Positions 10,059 through 18,529 of a stretch of DNA of 61,107 bases are shown here, piece after piece. Made by a program: the position numbers and the translations under genes. The stretch's first letter is position 1, and each line of letters begins with the position of its first letter. The notes beneath the pieces were generated by a model. That model saw only the letters and a program-made list of their open reading frames with translations. It did no database searches and was not told the DNA's origin. This stretch comes from Aestuariicoccus sp032586235 (GTDB lineage: Bacteria > Pseudomonadota > Alphaproteobacteria > Rhodobacterales > Rhodobacteraceae): contig NZ_JAWHTD010000024.1 in assembly GCF_032586235.1 (NCBI RefSeq), positions 1-61,107 on the forward strand. The letters are read 5' to 3'.

Positions 10059-10075
10059 ATGCAAAGCGATTGCAT
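10059..10075. promoter_or_regulatory. Palindrome upstream of dgcN (candidate operator)
   Basis: ATGCAA-AGCGA-TTGCAT forms a perfect 6-bp inverted repeat with a 5-bp spacer, centred about 50 nt upstream of the dgcN start codon. Position and symmetry suit a transcription factor site. The regulator is unknown; a LysR-type protein would be expected from studied dgc systems. Confidence 0.4.
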
Positions 10076-10146
10076 CCCGCATCCGATTGGCAGGAATTCC
10101 GCAAAATTCTTCGGACAAATCGGTTTTTTGCACAAGGTTTTACACC

Positions 10147-11346
10147 CTATGCCAGCAAACCCGCCACCAAACGGATGATGGTTGTCATACTATTGACCAG
10201 TACCGATTCTTCGGGCGCGGCCAGCTCGACAACAAACGTGACCGCCGGGAACAGGGTCGCGAACGAAAATATGCCGCGCACCGCCGGGCGCAGAGGTACG
10301 CTATGCAGAGCGGTGATCTTTTGCGTGGTTTCCGTGATGCCCTCACAGGCTTCGATCGCATCGACAGCATCTTCCCAGCTGCTGGCCTCGCGGTATTTGC
10401 TGCGCAACCCTTCCAGCGACCCATCGGTCATACGATGCCAGGTTTGCAAAATCTCGGCTTTGCACGCGCGGTAGTGCGCCGTAAAGATCAGCAGCGGCCG
10501 TAGAAACCCGAACCAGCTGATCAGGCTCGCCAGGGCGAACAGCGCCAGATGCATGAAAATCCAATTTCCATAAACGCTTCCGATGGCGTCATAGTGCCAT
10601 TCGACCACCAACCAAAAGGTCAGCCAAGCGATGGGGATCGACACCAGAATGCCTTGAAAGGCCATGAATTCACCAATACGCCGCGCGCCGCCCGCCCCAT
10701 CGGCATGGCCAACGATCAGCGCCACCTGTCGTTGGGCGTTGTTGAGCCGTTGCGCCACCAGCCCATATGCCGCGCAGGACCCAAGCCGGTGACCGGCCAA
10801 ACCGCCCAACAACATCGCGGAAAGCATGAATTCCCAGTCATCACGTTCTGACGGGAAACCGCGGAAATGGCTGAACACCATGCCGCAGAATACGATCACA
10901 ACCACCGTCCAGGCTGTCACCCAGGCAAACCGAAAACGCCGGTCCTCGATGTTCTGGTCGTCACTGTCCGTCCAGGGGACAATGCCTTCGGTGCGCAACT
11001 GGCCGGACATGCCGCGATAAAGCCCGTCCAGCCACATCGACAGCCACAATCCGCTGAACACCGCGATGTAACCGCTGGCCATCATCGGATCGGCCAATTT
11101 ACCCAGTTCGATGTCGCGGGGTTCCAGGCATTGGGGGGACGGAGGGCTGCAGGTGACCGAAGGGATCATTCCCAGAATGCCGTTCGGATTACGGGTCAGA
11201 AACGCGTCCAACGGATAAGGATGCCAGAGCCGGTCCGCCGCCACGACTGTCTCAAAGATCACATCCAACCGGGTCAGCCCGTAGAGTGTGCAGAACACCA
11301 GCAAAAAGCCTACCAGTGCGGTGTCGTATCGTTGAATATTCTTCAT
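10147..11346 (-). CDS. Orphan multi-pass membrane protein, function unknown
   Basis: A 399-aa membrane protein that I cannot place in a family. A first helix (about 9-29) is followed by an extracytoplasmic loop containing two cysteines in TCSPPSPQCLEP. Then come helices near 92-112, 140-160, 180-200, 232-252 and 262-285. A long cytoplasmic helical stretch follows, starting HYRACKAEILQTWHRMTDGS and continuing to about 345, with a final hydrophobic segment near 365-395. It has its own transcription unit between dgcN and mcl1. Its base composition looks less GC-rich than its neighbours, suggesting transfer. The start is the ATG before KNIQRYDTALVG. Confidence 0.7.
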   Translation of the reverse strand: MKNIQRYDTALVGFLLVFCTLYGLTRLDVIFETVVAADRLWHPYPLDAFLTRNPNGILGMIPSVTCSPPSPQCLEPRDIELGKLADPMMASGYIAVFSGLWLSMWLDGLYRGMSGQLRTEGIVPWTDSDDQNIEDRRFRFAWVTAWTVVVIVFCGMVFSHFRGFPSERDDWEFMLSAMLLGGLAGHRLGSCAAYGLVAQRLNNAQRQVALIVGHADGAGGARRIGEFMAFQGILVSIPIAWLTFWLVVEWHYDAIGSVYGNWIFMHLALFALASLISWFGFLRPLLIFTAHYRACKAEILQTWHRMTDGSLEGLRSKYREASSWEDAVDAIEACEGITETTQKITALHSVPLRPAVRGIFSFATLFPAVTFVVELAAPEESVLVNSMTTIIRLVAGLLA

Positions 11347-11437
11347 TCCATTCAATCTTAAAGTGAATGCAGCGACGCTAGCATGGAAACTGGCTGTCAC
11401 AACACCCTCGCAGAAATGCCGCGGCGCAGAATTTCGC

Positions 11438-11455
11438 TTGCGCGGACTCGCGCAA
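11438..11455. promoter_or_regulatory. Palindrome upstream of mcl1 (candidate operator)
   Basis: TTGCGCG-GACT-CGCGCAA is a perfect 7-bp inverted repeat with a 4-bp spacer, ending 54 nt before the mcl1 start. The outer TTGC...GCAA layout resembles sites bound by RamB/PccR-type regulators of acyl-CoA and ethylmalonyl-CoA pathway genes. That link is an inference from shape only. Confidence 0.4.
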
Positions 11456-11509
11456 TTTAATAACCCGGCGACCAGCACCTGCGAAATATCCTTACCAAGA
11501 GGCCCCGCC

Positions 11510-12469
11510 ATGTCCTTCCGCATCCAGCCCGCAGCACCCGCCCGCCCGAACCGCTGCCAGCTCTTCGGCCCCGGCTCGCGCCCGGCGATCTTCGAAAAGA
11601 TGGCGGCCTCGGCGGCGGATGTGATCAACCTCGATCTCGAGGACAGCGTCGCGCCCTCCGACAAGGACAGCGCGCGCGCCAATATCATCCAGGCCATCGG
11701 CGACATCGACTGGGGCAACAAGACGCTCTCTGTGCGGATCAACGGTCTGGACACGCCATTTTGGTACCGCGACGTGGTCGATCTTTTGGAACAGGCGCCC
11801 GAGCGGCTCGACCAGATCATGATCCCCAAGGTGGGCTGCGGTGCCGATCTCTATGCCGTCGACGCGCTGGTCACCGCGATCGAGACCGCCAAGGGCCGCG
11901 GCAAGCGCCTCGGCTTCGAGGTCATCATCGAATCCGCCGCCGGCATCGCCCATGTCGAAGAGATCGCCGCCGCCTCGCCGCGCCTGCAGGCCATGAGCCT
12001 CGGGGCGGCCGATTTCGCCGCCTCCATGGGCATGTCCACCACCGGCATCGGCGGCACGCAGGAAAATTACTACATGCTGCACGAGGGGCAAAAGCATTGG
12101 TCCGACCCCTGGCACTGGGCGCAGACCGCCATCGTCGCCGCCTGCCGCACCCATGGCGTGCTGCCGGTCGACGGGCCTTTCGGCGATTTCAGCGACGACG
12201 AAGGCTTCCGCGCCCAGGCGCTGCGCTCGGCGACGCTGGGCATGGTCGGCAAATGGGCGATCCACCCCAAACAGGTGGCGCTGGCCAATGAGGTCTTCAC
12301 CCCGTCCGAAAAGGCCGTGACCGAGGCGCGCGAGATCCTCGCCGCGATGGAAGAGGCCAAGGCCAAGGGCGAAGGCGCGACCGTCTACAAGGGCCGGCTG
12401 GTGGACATCGCCAGCATCAAGCAGGCCGAGGTGATCGTGAAACAATCCGAGATGATCGCCGCCGGCTGA
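11510..12469 (+). CDS. mcl1: L-malyl-CoA/beta-methylmalyl-CoA lyase
   Basis: CitE-like lyase that reversibly cleaves L-malyl-CoA to acetyl-CoA and glyoxylate, and beta-methylmalyl-CoA to propionyl-CoA and glyoxylate. This is a step of the ethylmalonyl-CoA pathway used for acetate assimilation. The 319-aa protein closely follows the Rhodobacter Mcl1 pattern: PNRCQLFGPGSRPAIFEKM (13-31), the metal-site segment INLDLEDSVAP (39-49), EVIIESAAGIAHVEEIAAAS (about 142-161) and LGAADFAASMG. The C-terminal lid includes GKWAIHPKQVALANEVF. It is a single gene on plus, with a palindrome upstream at 11438-11455. Confidence 0.95.
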   Translation: MSFRIQPAAPARPNRCQLFGPGSRPAIFEKMAASAADVINLDLEDSVAPSDKDSARANIIQAIGDIDWGNKTLSVRINGLDTPFWYRDVVDLLEQAPERLDQIMIPKVGCGADLYAVDALVTAIETAKGRGKRLGFEVIIESAAGIAHVEEIAAASPRLQAMSLGAADFAASMGMSTTGIGGTQENYYMLHEGQKHWSDPWHWAQTAIVAACRTHGVLPVDGPFGDFSDDEGFRAQALRSATLGMVGKWAIHPKQVALANEVFTPSEKAVTEAREILAAMEEAKAKGEGATVYKGRLVDIASIKQAEVIVKQSEMIAAG

Positions 12470-12481
12470 TCCGGCACCGGG

Positions 12482-12943
12482 TCAGGCGCGCTCGTCCTTG
12501 GGCGACCCCATGACGACGTAGGTCTGCAGCGTGTTGACCTGCGGCAGCGCGCCCAGAACCTCGGTATGGAAATGCTTGTAGGTGGGCAGATCGGCCGCCT
12601 CGACCCGCAGAAGGTACTCTACACCGCCGGTGATGTTGTGGCATTCGCGCACTTCGGGCGCGCGCGCTATGGCGCTTTCAAAGGCCTTCTGGCTGGCCTT
12701 GGTATGCAGGTTGAGCCCGACGGTGACATAAGCGACAAAGCCGACGCCGGTCTTTTCGGGGCTGAGCACGGCGCGGTAGCCCTTGATCACGCCCGCCCTC
12801 TCCAGCGCCGCGGTCCGGCGCAGGCAGGCCGACGGTGACAGACCGACCCTTTCGGCCAGCGCCAGATTGCTGATGTGGCCATCGCGCGTCAGTTCGCGCA
12901 ATATTCTGGTGTCTGTGGCGTTCAAATCGGTCATCAATTGCAT
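12482..12943 (-). CDS. Lrp/AsnC family transcriptional regulator
   Basis: A 153-aa DNA-binding regulator of the leucine-responsive family. The N-terminal winged helix-turn-helix covers about 9-60 (LNATDTRILRELTRDGHISN, with the recognition part ERVGLSPSACLRR at 31-43). The C-terminal ligand-binding RAM/AsnC domain covers about 70-150. It is divergently placed, about 60 nt from a LysE-type amino-acid exporter, the classic arrangement in which an Lrp-type protein controls an exporter in response to its substrate. It converges on mcl1, 13 nt apart. A second ATG at codon 4 is possible. Confidence 0.93.
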   Translation of the reverse strand: MQLMTDLNATDTRILRELTRDGHISNLALAERVGLSPSACLRRTAALERAGVIKGYRAVLSPEKTGVGFVAYVTVGLNLHTKASQKAFESAIARAPEVRECHNITGGVEYLLRVEAADLPTYKHFHTEVLGALPQVNTLQTYVVMGSPKDERA

Positions 12944-13006
12944 TTATTCCTCCCGGGCGCCGTGAATTGCAACCACTGACCGGGAAATCCGGTGAAACTG
13001 ACACGC

Positions 13007-13600
13007 ATGACACCTGAATTGTACACCGCCCTCGCCACCTTTGCCTTCGTGACCGTCATCACGCCGGGGCCGAACAACCTCATGCTGATGGCGTCGGGGG
13101 CGAATTTCGGCTTCCGCCGCTCGATGCCGCATATCCTCGGCGTCGGGCTGGGCTTTCCGATGATGATCGTGCTGGTGGGGCTCGGCGCGATGCAGCTCTT
13201 CGACCTCGTGCCGCAAAGCTACACGTTGCTCAAGGTCGTGTCGGTGGCCTACATGCTGTGGCTGGCCTGGAAAATCGCCAACGCGGCCCCGCCGAAAGAG
13301 GCGCAGGCCGAGGGCCGGCCGCTGACCTTTCTGCAGGCGGCGGCGTTTCAATGGGTCAACCCCAAGGCCTGGTCGATGGCGCTGGGGGCGATCACGCTCT
13401 ATGCGGCCAGTCGGGATCTGACGGCGATCCTCTGGGTGGCGGGGACCTATGTGATGATGGGTTGCATGTCGACGACCAGCTGGACGGTGTTGGGAACGGC
13501 GGTACGGCGGCTGCTGGCGAAACCGTCCTGGCTGCGGATGTTCAACTGGGCGATGGCGGCGCTGCTGGTCGCGTCGCTGCTGCCCGTGCTAATGCCCTAG
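13007..13600 (+). CDS. LysE family amino-acid exporter
   Basis: Inner-membrane efflux protein of the LysE/RhtB family, with six predicted helices. The 197-aa protein has the family signature TVITPGPNNLMLMASGANFG (about 15-34) and FQWVNPKAWSMALGA (about 110-124). It probably exports an amino acid or a related metabolite; the substrate cannot be read from sequence. It is divergent from the Lrp-family gene, which is the likely regulator. A GTG at 12992 with GGGAAA upstream would add five residues and is a real alternative to the ATG used here. Confidence 0.92.
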   Translation: MTPELYTALATFAFVTVITPGPNNLMLMASGANFGFRRSMPHILGVGLGFPMMIVLVGLGAMQLFDLVPQSYTLLKVVSVAYMLWLAWKIANAAPPKEAQAEGRPLTFLQAAAFQWVNPKAWSMALGAITLYAASRDLTAILWVAGTYVMMGCMSTTSWTVLGTAVRRLLAKPSWLRMFNWAMAALLVASLLPVLMP

Positions 13601-13681
13601 GCGCCTCCGCGTTGTGCCGCCGGGCGTTGCAAAGCCGCGCCACCCGCGTCATATGACGGGGGACACCCAGGATGCCGCGAC

Positions 13682-14644
13682 ATGACCCATTACCTCGACT
13701 TTGAAAAACCGCTGGCCGAAATCGAAGGCAAGGCCGAAGAACTGCGCGCCATGGCGCGGGGCAATGCCGAAATGGATATCGAGTCGGAGGCTGCGGCGCT
13801 CGACCGCAAGGCCGAGGATCTGCTGAAAGAGCTTTACGTCAAGCTCTCGCCCTGGCGCAAATGCCAGGTGGCGCGGCACCCCGACCGGCCGCATTGCCGC
13901 GATTACATCGAGGCGCTCTTCACCGAATACACGCCGCTGGCCGGCGACCGCAACTTTGCCGACGATCACGCGGTGATGGGCGGGCTGGCGCGGTTCAACG
14001 ACCTGCCGGTGATGGTGATCGGCCACGAAAAGGGCAACGACACCCAGAGCCGCATCGCGCGCAACTTCGGCATGGCCCGTCCCGAGGGCTATCGCAAGGC
14101 CATCCGCCTGATGGAGATGGCCGATACGTTCGGCCTGCCGGTGATCACCCTCATCGACACCCCCGGCGCCTATCCCGGCAAGGGCGCCGAAGAGCGCGGC
14201 CAGTCCGAGGCCATCGCGCGGTCGACCGAAAAGTGCCTGCAGATTGGCGTCCCGCTGGTGTCGGTCATCATCGGCGAGGGCGGATCAGGCGGCGCGGTGG
14301 CCTTTGCCACCGCCAACCGCGTCGCGATGCTGGAACATTCGGTCTATTCGGTCATCAGCCCCGAGGGCTGCGCCTCGATCCTGTGGAAGAACGCCGACAA
14401 GATGCGCGAGGCCGCCGAGGCGCTGCGCCTGACCGCGCAGGATCTGCTGCGGCTGGGCGTGGCCGACCGGGTGATTCCCGAACCTTTGGGCGGTGCGCAT
14501 CGCGACCGCGACAGCACCATCGCCGCAGTCGGGGCCACCATCGCCGCCATGCTGGGCGAATTCGAGGACAGCGCTCCGGCCGATCTGATCGCCGGACGAC
14601 GGCGCAAATACCTGAGCATGGGCGCCAAGGGGCTGGCCGCCTGA
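13682..14644 (+). CDS. accA: Acetyl-CoA carboxylase carboxyltransferase alpha subunit
   Basis: Forms, with AccD, the carboxyltransferase that makes malonyl-CoA for fatty acid synthesis. The 320-aa protein begins MTHYLDFEKPLAEIEGKAEEL and has the helical N-terminal part typical of AccA (1-60). The crotonase-fold core shows NFGMARPEGYRKAIRLM (about 128-144), TLIDTPGAYPGKGAEERGQS (about 156-175) and the oxyanion-hole glycines IGEGGSGGAVAFA (about 197-209). SPEGCASILWK follows near 225. It is transcribed alone; accD and accBC are elsewhere. Confidence 0.97.
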   Translation: MTHYLDFEKPLAEIEGKAEELRAMARGNAEMDIESEAAALDRKAEDLLKELYVKLSPWRKCQVARHPDRPHCRDYIEALFTEYTPLAGDRNFADDHAVMGGLARFNDLPVMVIGHEKGNDTQSRIARNFGMARPEGYRKAIRLMEMADTFGLPVITLIDTPGAYPGKGAEERGQSEAIARSTEKCLQIGVPLVSVIIGEGGSGGAVAFATANRVAMLEHSVYSVISPEGCASILWKNADKMREAAEALRLTAQDLLRLGVADRVIPEPLGGAHRDRDSTIAAVGATIAAMLGEFEDSAPADLIAGRRRKYLSMGAKGLAA

Positions 14645-14717
14645 CCCCCTCCCGACCTTGACACCCTTTGCGCGCCCCCGCATGTAGCGCCTGACCAAGC
14701 GACGAGAGGCAGGGCAT

Positions 14718-15554
14718 ATGGCATCGAACTCCAAGACCGGCGGCGGTTTTCTGGAAACCGTGAAAACGGTCATCTATGCGCTGGCCATCGCGGGCGTGTT
14801 CCGCACCCTCTTCTTTCAGCCCTTCTGGATCCCCTCGGGGTCGATGAAGGACACCCTGCTGATCGGCGACTTCCTTTTCGTCAACAAGATGGCCTACGGC
14901 TATTCCTACGCCTCGTGCCCGTCGCTCTACCTGCCCGCCGTGGGCATCGACATCGACGCCGCCGACATCTGCGGCTTTCTGGACGGCGACAACACGCGCA
15001 TCCTGGCTGGCGAACCCGAACGCGGCGACGTGGTGGTGTTCCGCCACCCGGTGTCGGGGCGCGACTTCATCAAGCGCCTGGTCGGCATGCCCGGCGAGAC
15101 CGTGCAGGTGATCGAGGGCGTTCTGCACATCAACGGCGCGCCGGTCACGCTCCAGCCCAACGGCACCTTCGACGAGACCGCCGAACCGCAGGGCCCGCAG
15201 CGCCTGCGCCCGCGCTGCGAGAACGGCCCCGTCGGCGAGGGCGGTCTCTGCACCAAGACCCGCCTGACCGAGACCCTGCCCAACGGCGTCAGCCACGACA
15301 TCCTGAACATCGCGATGCAGGGTTCGGACAACACGCCGGTCTACACCGTGCCCGAGGGGCATTACTTTTTCATGGGCGACAATCGCGACAATTCCGCCGA
15401 CAGCCGGGTGCCGTCTGCCGTGGGCGGCGTCGGATTCGTGCCGTTCGAAAACCTCGTCGGCCGCGCCGACCGGGTGATGTTCTCTTCGGCGGGCTCCAGC
15501 ATGCTGTTCTTCTGGACCTGGCGCGGCGACCGCTTCTTCGAGAAGATCGAGTGA
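14718..15554 (+). CDS. lepB: Signal peptidase I
   Basis: Membrane-bound serine-lysine protease that removes Sec signal peptides. The 278-aa protein has one N-terminal membrane helix (about 16-36). The catalytic serine is S42 in PSGSM and the catalytic lysine K119 in RDFIKRLVGMPGE. The C-terminal box is MGDNRDNSADSR (about 218-229). An insert of about 25 residues after the serine block (SYASCPSLYLP to CGFLDGDN) is usual in alphaproteobacteria. Its stop overlaps the rnc start by 4 nt (GTGA), so the two are translationally coupled. Confidence 0.97.
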   Translation: MASNSKTGGGFLETVKTVIYALAIAGVFRTLFFQPFWIPSGSMKDTLLIGDFLFVNKMAYGYSYASCPSLYLPAVGIDIDAADICGFLDGDNTRILAGEPERGDVVVFRHPVSGRDFIKRLVGMPGETVQVIEGVLHINGAPVTLQPNGTFDETAEPQGPQRLRPRCENGPVGEGGLCTKTRLTETLPNGVSHDILNIAMQGSDNTPVYTVPEGHYFFMGDNRDNSADSRVPSAVGGVGFVPFENLVGRADRVMFSSAGSSMLFFWTWRGDRFFEKIE

Positions 15555-16228
15555 AGCTGAGCGCCGAGCTTCAGGCCCTCGCGGCCCGTCTCGGGCACCA
15601 GTTTGAACGGCCCGAACTGCTCTTGCGCGCGGTGACTCACGCCTCGATGTCCGGCCCCGGCCGCGACGACAACCAGCGGCTGGAATTCCTCGGCGACCGG
15701 GTGCTAGGCCTTGTTCTGGCGCAGGCGCTTCTGGAACACGACCGCAAGGCGACCGAGGGCCAGCTCGCCCCGCGCTACAACGCCTTGGTGCGCAAGGAAA
15801 CCTGCGCCGACGTCGCCCGCCAGATCGACCTCGGCGCGGCGCTGAAACTCGGCCGTTCCGAGATGCTGTCGGGCGGACGCCGCAAGCAGGCGCTGCTCGG
15901 CGACGCGATGGAAGCGGTGATCGCGGCGGTTTATCTCGACGCCGGGTTCGAGGCCGCGCAAGAGATGATCCTGCGGCTCTGGGGCCAGCGGATCGCCACG
16001 GTCGACGCCGACAGCAAGGACGCCAAGACCGCGCTGCAGGAATGGGCGCAGGCGCGCGGCCTGCAGCCGCCCGCCTATGTCGAGGTCGCCCGCGACGGCC
16101 CCGACCACGCCCCGGTCTTCACCATCGAGGCGCGGCTGTCCTCTGGCCAGACGGCCTTGGCCACGGCGGGCAACAAGCGACAGGCTGAACAGCAGGCCGC
16201 CAAGACCCTGCTCGACCGCCTGAGGTAG
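15551..16228 (+). CDS. rnc: Ribonuclease III
   Basis: Cuts double-stranded RNA, including rRNA precursors. The 225-aa protein starts at a GTG that overlaps the lepB stop. The catalytic domain carries the signature RLEFLGDRVLGL (43-54), with metal residues E45 and D49, and the second acidic pair D118/E121 in LLGDAMEAVIAAVYLD (115-130). A double-stranded-RNA-binding domain fills about 152-225, ending GNKRQAEQQAAKTLLDRL. The lepB-rnc-era neighbourhood is conserved; here a minus-strand dehydrogenase gene interrupts it before era. Confidence 0.96.
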   Translation: MKLSAELQALAARLGHQFERPELLLRAVTHASMSGPGRDDNQRLEFLGDRVLGLVLAQALLEHDRKATEGQLAPRYNALVRKETCADVARQIDLGAALKLGRSEMLSGGRRKQALLGDAMEAVIAAVYLDAGFEAAQEMILRLWGQRIATVDADSKDAKTALQEWAQARGLQPPAYVEVARDGPDHAPVFTIEARLSSGQTALATAGNKRQAEQQAAKTLLDRLR

Positions 16229-16282
16229 GGCCTCGCTTCGGCTCAGCGCAGGACAGGCCCGCGCATAAGCACGGCCAGCCCC

Positions 16283-17152
16283 TCAGACCCGGTCCTCTGC
16301 CAGCATCTCGACCAGCGCGGTCAACTGCCGCCCGGCCTCTCCGCCATCCAGCGCCTTTTGCGTCAGATCGCGCATCAGTCGCGGGAAGGCGTCCGATGTG
16401 CCGGTCGCCTTGAAGGTCGCCATGACGTCGTCCAGCGCGCGCAGGTACACCTCCATCGTCGCCTCGGCATTGTCGTAATCGCGGCCCGGCACGGTCCGCG
16501 CGAACAACTTGCCGTAATTGCCCGCCACACCGTGCGTCACCGGGATCTGCGCGGCAAAGGACTCCATCGGCAGCCCCGCCTTGCGGCACAGCGCACCGCC
16601 GTAGATCAGGCCGAACATGAACCCCTGCCGTGCTGTAAACATCGCCGCGAACAGCGCCGGCACCGCCGATGGCTCTGTCCCCACATGCGCCGACGCCCCG
16701 CCCAGCGCCCGGATCGCCGGCCCCCAGTCCCGCCAGACCTCCTCCGGCCCGGCGCAGAGGATCGCCGTCTCGTCCTGACCGATGCCCGAGGGATAGGCGT
16801 TGATCATGCCGATCTGCCAGGTGGCGCCCGCGCCGGTCAGCATCGCCACCAGCGCTTCGGCCTCTTCCGCGCCGCCGGTCGACAGATCGAGGACCACCTT
16901 GCCCGCCAGCGCCGGGCCCAGCGGCGCCAAAAGATCGTGCGTCGTCTCATGCGTCTGAAGACAGGTCAGCGTCGCCGGGCTGGCCCCGACCGCGTCCTCC
17001 ACGCTGGCGGCCAGCGTCGCCCCCCGCGCCACCAGATCCGCCGCCTTGTCGGGCGACCGGTTCCAGACCGTCACACTTCGCCCGCTCTTCAACAACGTCG
17101 CCGCCAGCGCGGCGCCCATGTTGCCCAGCCCGATCACCGAAATATCCGTCAT
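16283..17152 (-). CDS. NAD(P)-dependent oxidoreductase, imine-reductase-like
   Basis: A beta-hydroxyacid-dehydrogenase-type reductase of 289 aa. The N-terminal Rossmann fold has VIGLGNMGAALAATLLKSGR (6-25) and an NADPH-type loop VWNRSPDKA (29-37). The C-terminal all-helical domain (about 165-289) has QGFMFGLIYGGALCRKAG instead of the classic catalytic lysine motif of 3-hydroxyisobutyrate dehydrogenases. That resembles the imine reductase/reductive aminase branch. The substrate is unknown. It is inserted on the opposite strand between rnc and era. Oxidoreductase family confidence is high; imine-reductase type is a suggestion. Confidence 0.8.
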   Translation of the reverse strand: MTDISVIGLGNMGAALAATLLKSGRSVTVWNRSPDKAADLVARGATLAASVEDAVGASPATLTCLQTHETTHDLLAPLGPALAGKVVLDLSTGGAEEAEALVAMLTGAGATWQIGMINAYPSGIGQDETAILCAGPEEVWRDWGPAIRALGGASAHVGTEPSAVPALFAAMFTARQGFMFGLIYGGALCRKAGLPMESFAAQIPVTHGVAGNYGKLFARTVPGRDYDNAEATMEVYLRALDDVMATFKATGTSDAFPRLMRDLTQKALDGGEAGRQLTALVEMLAEDRV

Positions 17153-17291
17153 GTCGAAATCCTTTCTGAAAAAGTGGTCTCGTCATATCAGAAACGGCCT
17201 CGAACGGATATTCCCGGCCCCACGCCCGACAGGACTGGCCCCCAGGCGCCAGATCGGCTAGACCCGGGCGTCGCAGAACAGGATCGCCCAC

Positions 17292-18200
17292 ATGACCACA
17301 CGCGCCGGCTTCGTCGCCCTGATCGGAGAGCCCAACGCAGGCAAATCCACGCTGACCAACCGCATGGTCGGCGCCAAGGTCAGCATCGTGACGCACAAGG
17401 TCCAGACCACCCGCGCCCGCATCCGCGGCGTCGCCATCGAAGGCGAGACCCAGATCGTCTTCGTTGACACGCCCGGGCTCTTCCGGCCCAAACGCAGGCT
17501 CGACCGCGCCATGGTGGCGGCGGCCTGGAGCGGTGCGGCGGATGCCGATGTGGTGGTGCTTCTGGTCGAGGCGCATCGCGGCCTGACCGAGGGCGTGCAG
17601 CGCATCCTCGAAGGGCTGGCCGAGATCGGCAAGGGCCGCAAGGTGGCGCTGGCCATCAACAAGATCGACCGCGTCAAGGCCGAGGCGCTGCTGGCCCTCT
17701 CGGCCAAGCTCAACGAGGCCTACCCGTTCGAGCGCTCCTTCATGATCTCCGCCGAAAAGGGCCACGGCGTGGACGCCCTGCGCCAATGGCTCGCCGGTGA
17801 ATTGCCCGAAGGCCCCTGGCTCTACCCCGAAGACCAGATCGCCGATCTGCCGATGCGCATGATCGCCGCCGAGATGACCCGCGAAAAGCTGACCCTGCGG
17901 CTGCACCAGGAACTGCCCTACCAGCTGACCGTCGAGACCGAGAACTGGGAAGAACGCCCCGACGGCTCCGCCCGCGTGGACCAGATAGTCTACGTCGCCC
18001 GCGACGGCCACAAGGGCATCGTGCTGGGCAAGAAAGGCGAAACGATCAAGGCCGTCTCCAAGGCCGCCCGCGAAGAGCTCGAGGAATTTCTCGGCCGCCG
18101 CATCCATCTTTTCCTCCAGGTCAAGGTCCGCGAGAACTGGCAGGACGAGGCCGAGCGCTATTCGGAAATGGGTCTCAACTTCCGCGATGGCAATGGCTGA
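17292..18200 (+). CDS. era: GTPase Era
   Basis: Essential GTPase that binds 16S rRNA during small-subunit assembly. The 302-aa protein has the G1 loop GEPNAGKST (12-20), the switch region THKVQTTRARIRG (34-46), G3 DTPG (59-62) and G4 NKID (about 119-122). The C-terminal KH RNA-binding domain contains VLGKKGETIKAVSKAAREEL (about 242-261). Its 3' end overlaps the start of the DUF1491 gene, so the two are co-translated. Confidence 0.97.
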   Translation: MTTRAGFVALIGEPNAGKSTLTNRMVGAKVSIVTHKVQTTRARIRGVAIEGETQIVFVDTPGLFRPKRRLDRAMVAAAWSGAADADVVVLLVEAHRGLTEGVQRILEGLAEIGKGRKVALAINKIDRVKAEALLALSAKLNEAYPFERSFMISAEKGHGVDALRQWLAGELPEGPWLYPEDQIADLPMRMIAAEMTREKLTLRLHQELPYQLTVETENWEERPDGSARVDQIVYVARDGHKGIVLGKKGETIKAVSKAAREELEEFLGRRIHLFLQVKVRENWQDEAERYSEMGLNFRDGNG

Positions 18201-18525
18201 GCCCCGGCTCGCGACGGACTTCTGGGTCAAGGCCTACCTGCGCCGCCTGTCGCTTCATGACATCCCGGCCTACGTCACCGCCCATGGCGACGACACGGCA
18301 GGCGCGGTGCTGGTGAAATGCGCCACGCTCGACGGGGACGCCCGCGCCTTCAGCCGCAGCTACGACCTGATGACCGGCGCGCTGCACTGGGCCGAACTGG
18401 CCGCCGGGCCGGAACCCGAGATCGACGCCCTCATCGCCCGCCAGCGCAAGACCGACCCCGACCTCTGGGTGATCGAGGTGGAAAGCCGCTCGGGCACCCA
18501 CCTGCTCGACCAGGACGGCCTCTGA
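18187..18525 (+). CDS. DUF1491 family protein
   Basis: A 112-aa protein of unknown function in the alphaproteobacterial DUF1491 family. Recognisable segments are PRLATDFWVKAYLRRLSLHD (6-25), GAVLVKCATLDG (39-50), SRSYDLMTGALHW (56-68) and the C-terminal DPDLWVIEVESR. It overlaps era by 14 nt, or 8 nt if the second ATG at codon 3 is used, so expression is tied to era. Whether it acts with Era in ribosome assembly is not known. An intergenic repeat and recO follow. Confidence 0.88.
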   Translation: MAMAEPRLATDFWVKAYLRRLSLHDIPAYVTAHGDDTAGAVLVKCATLDGDARAFSRSYDLMTGALHWAELAAGPEPEIDALIARQRKTDPDLWVIEVESRSGTHLLDQDGL

Positions 18526-18529
18526 CCCC

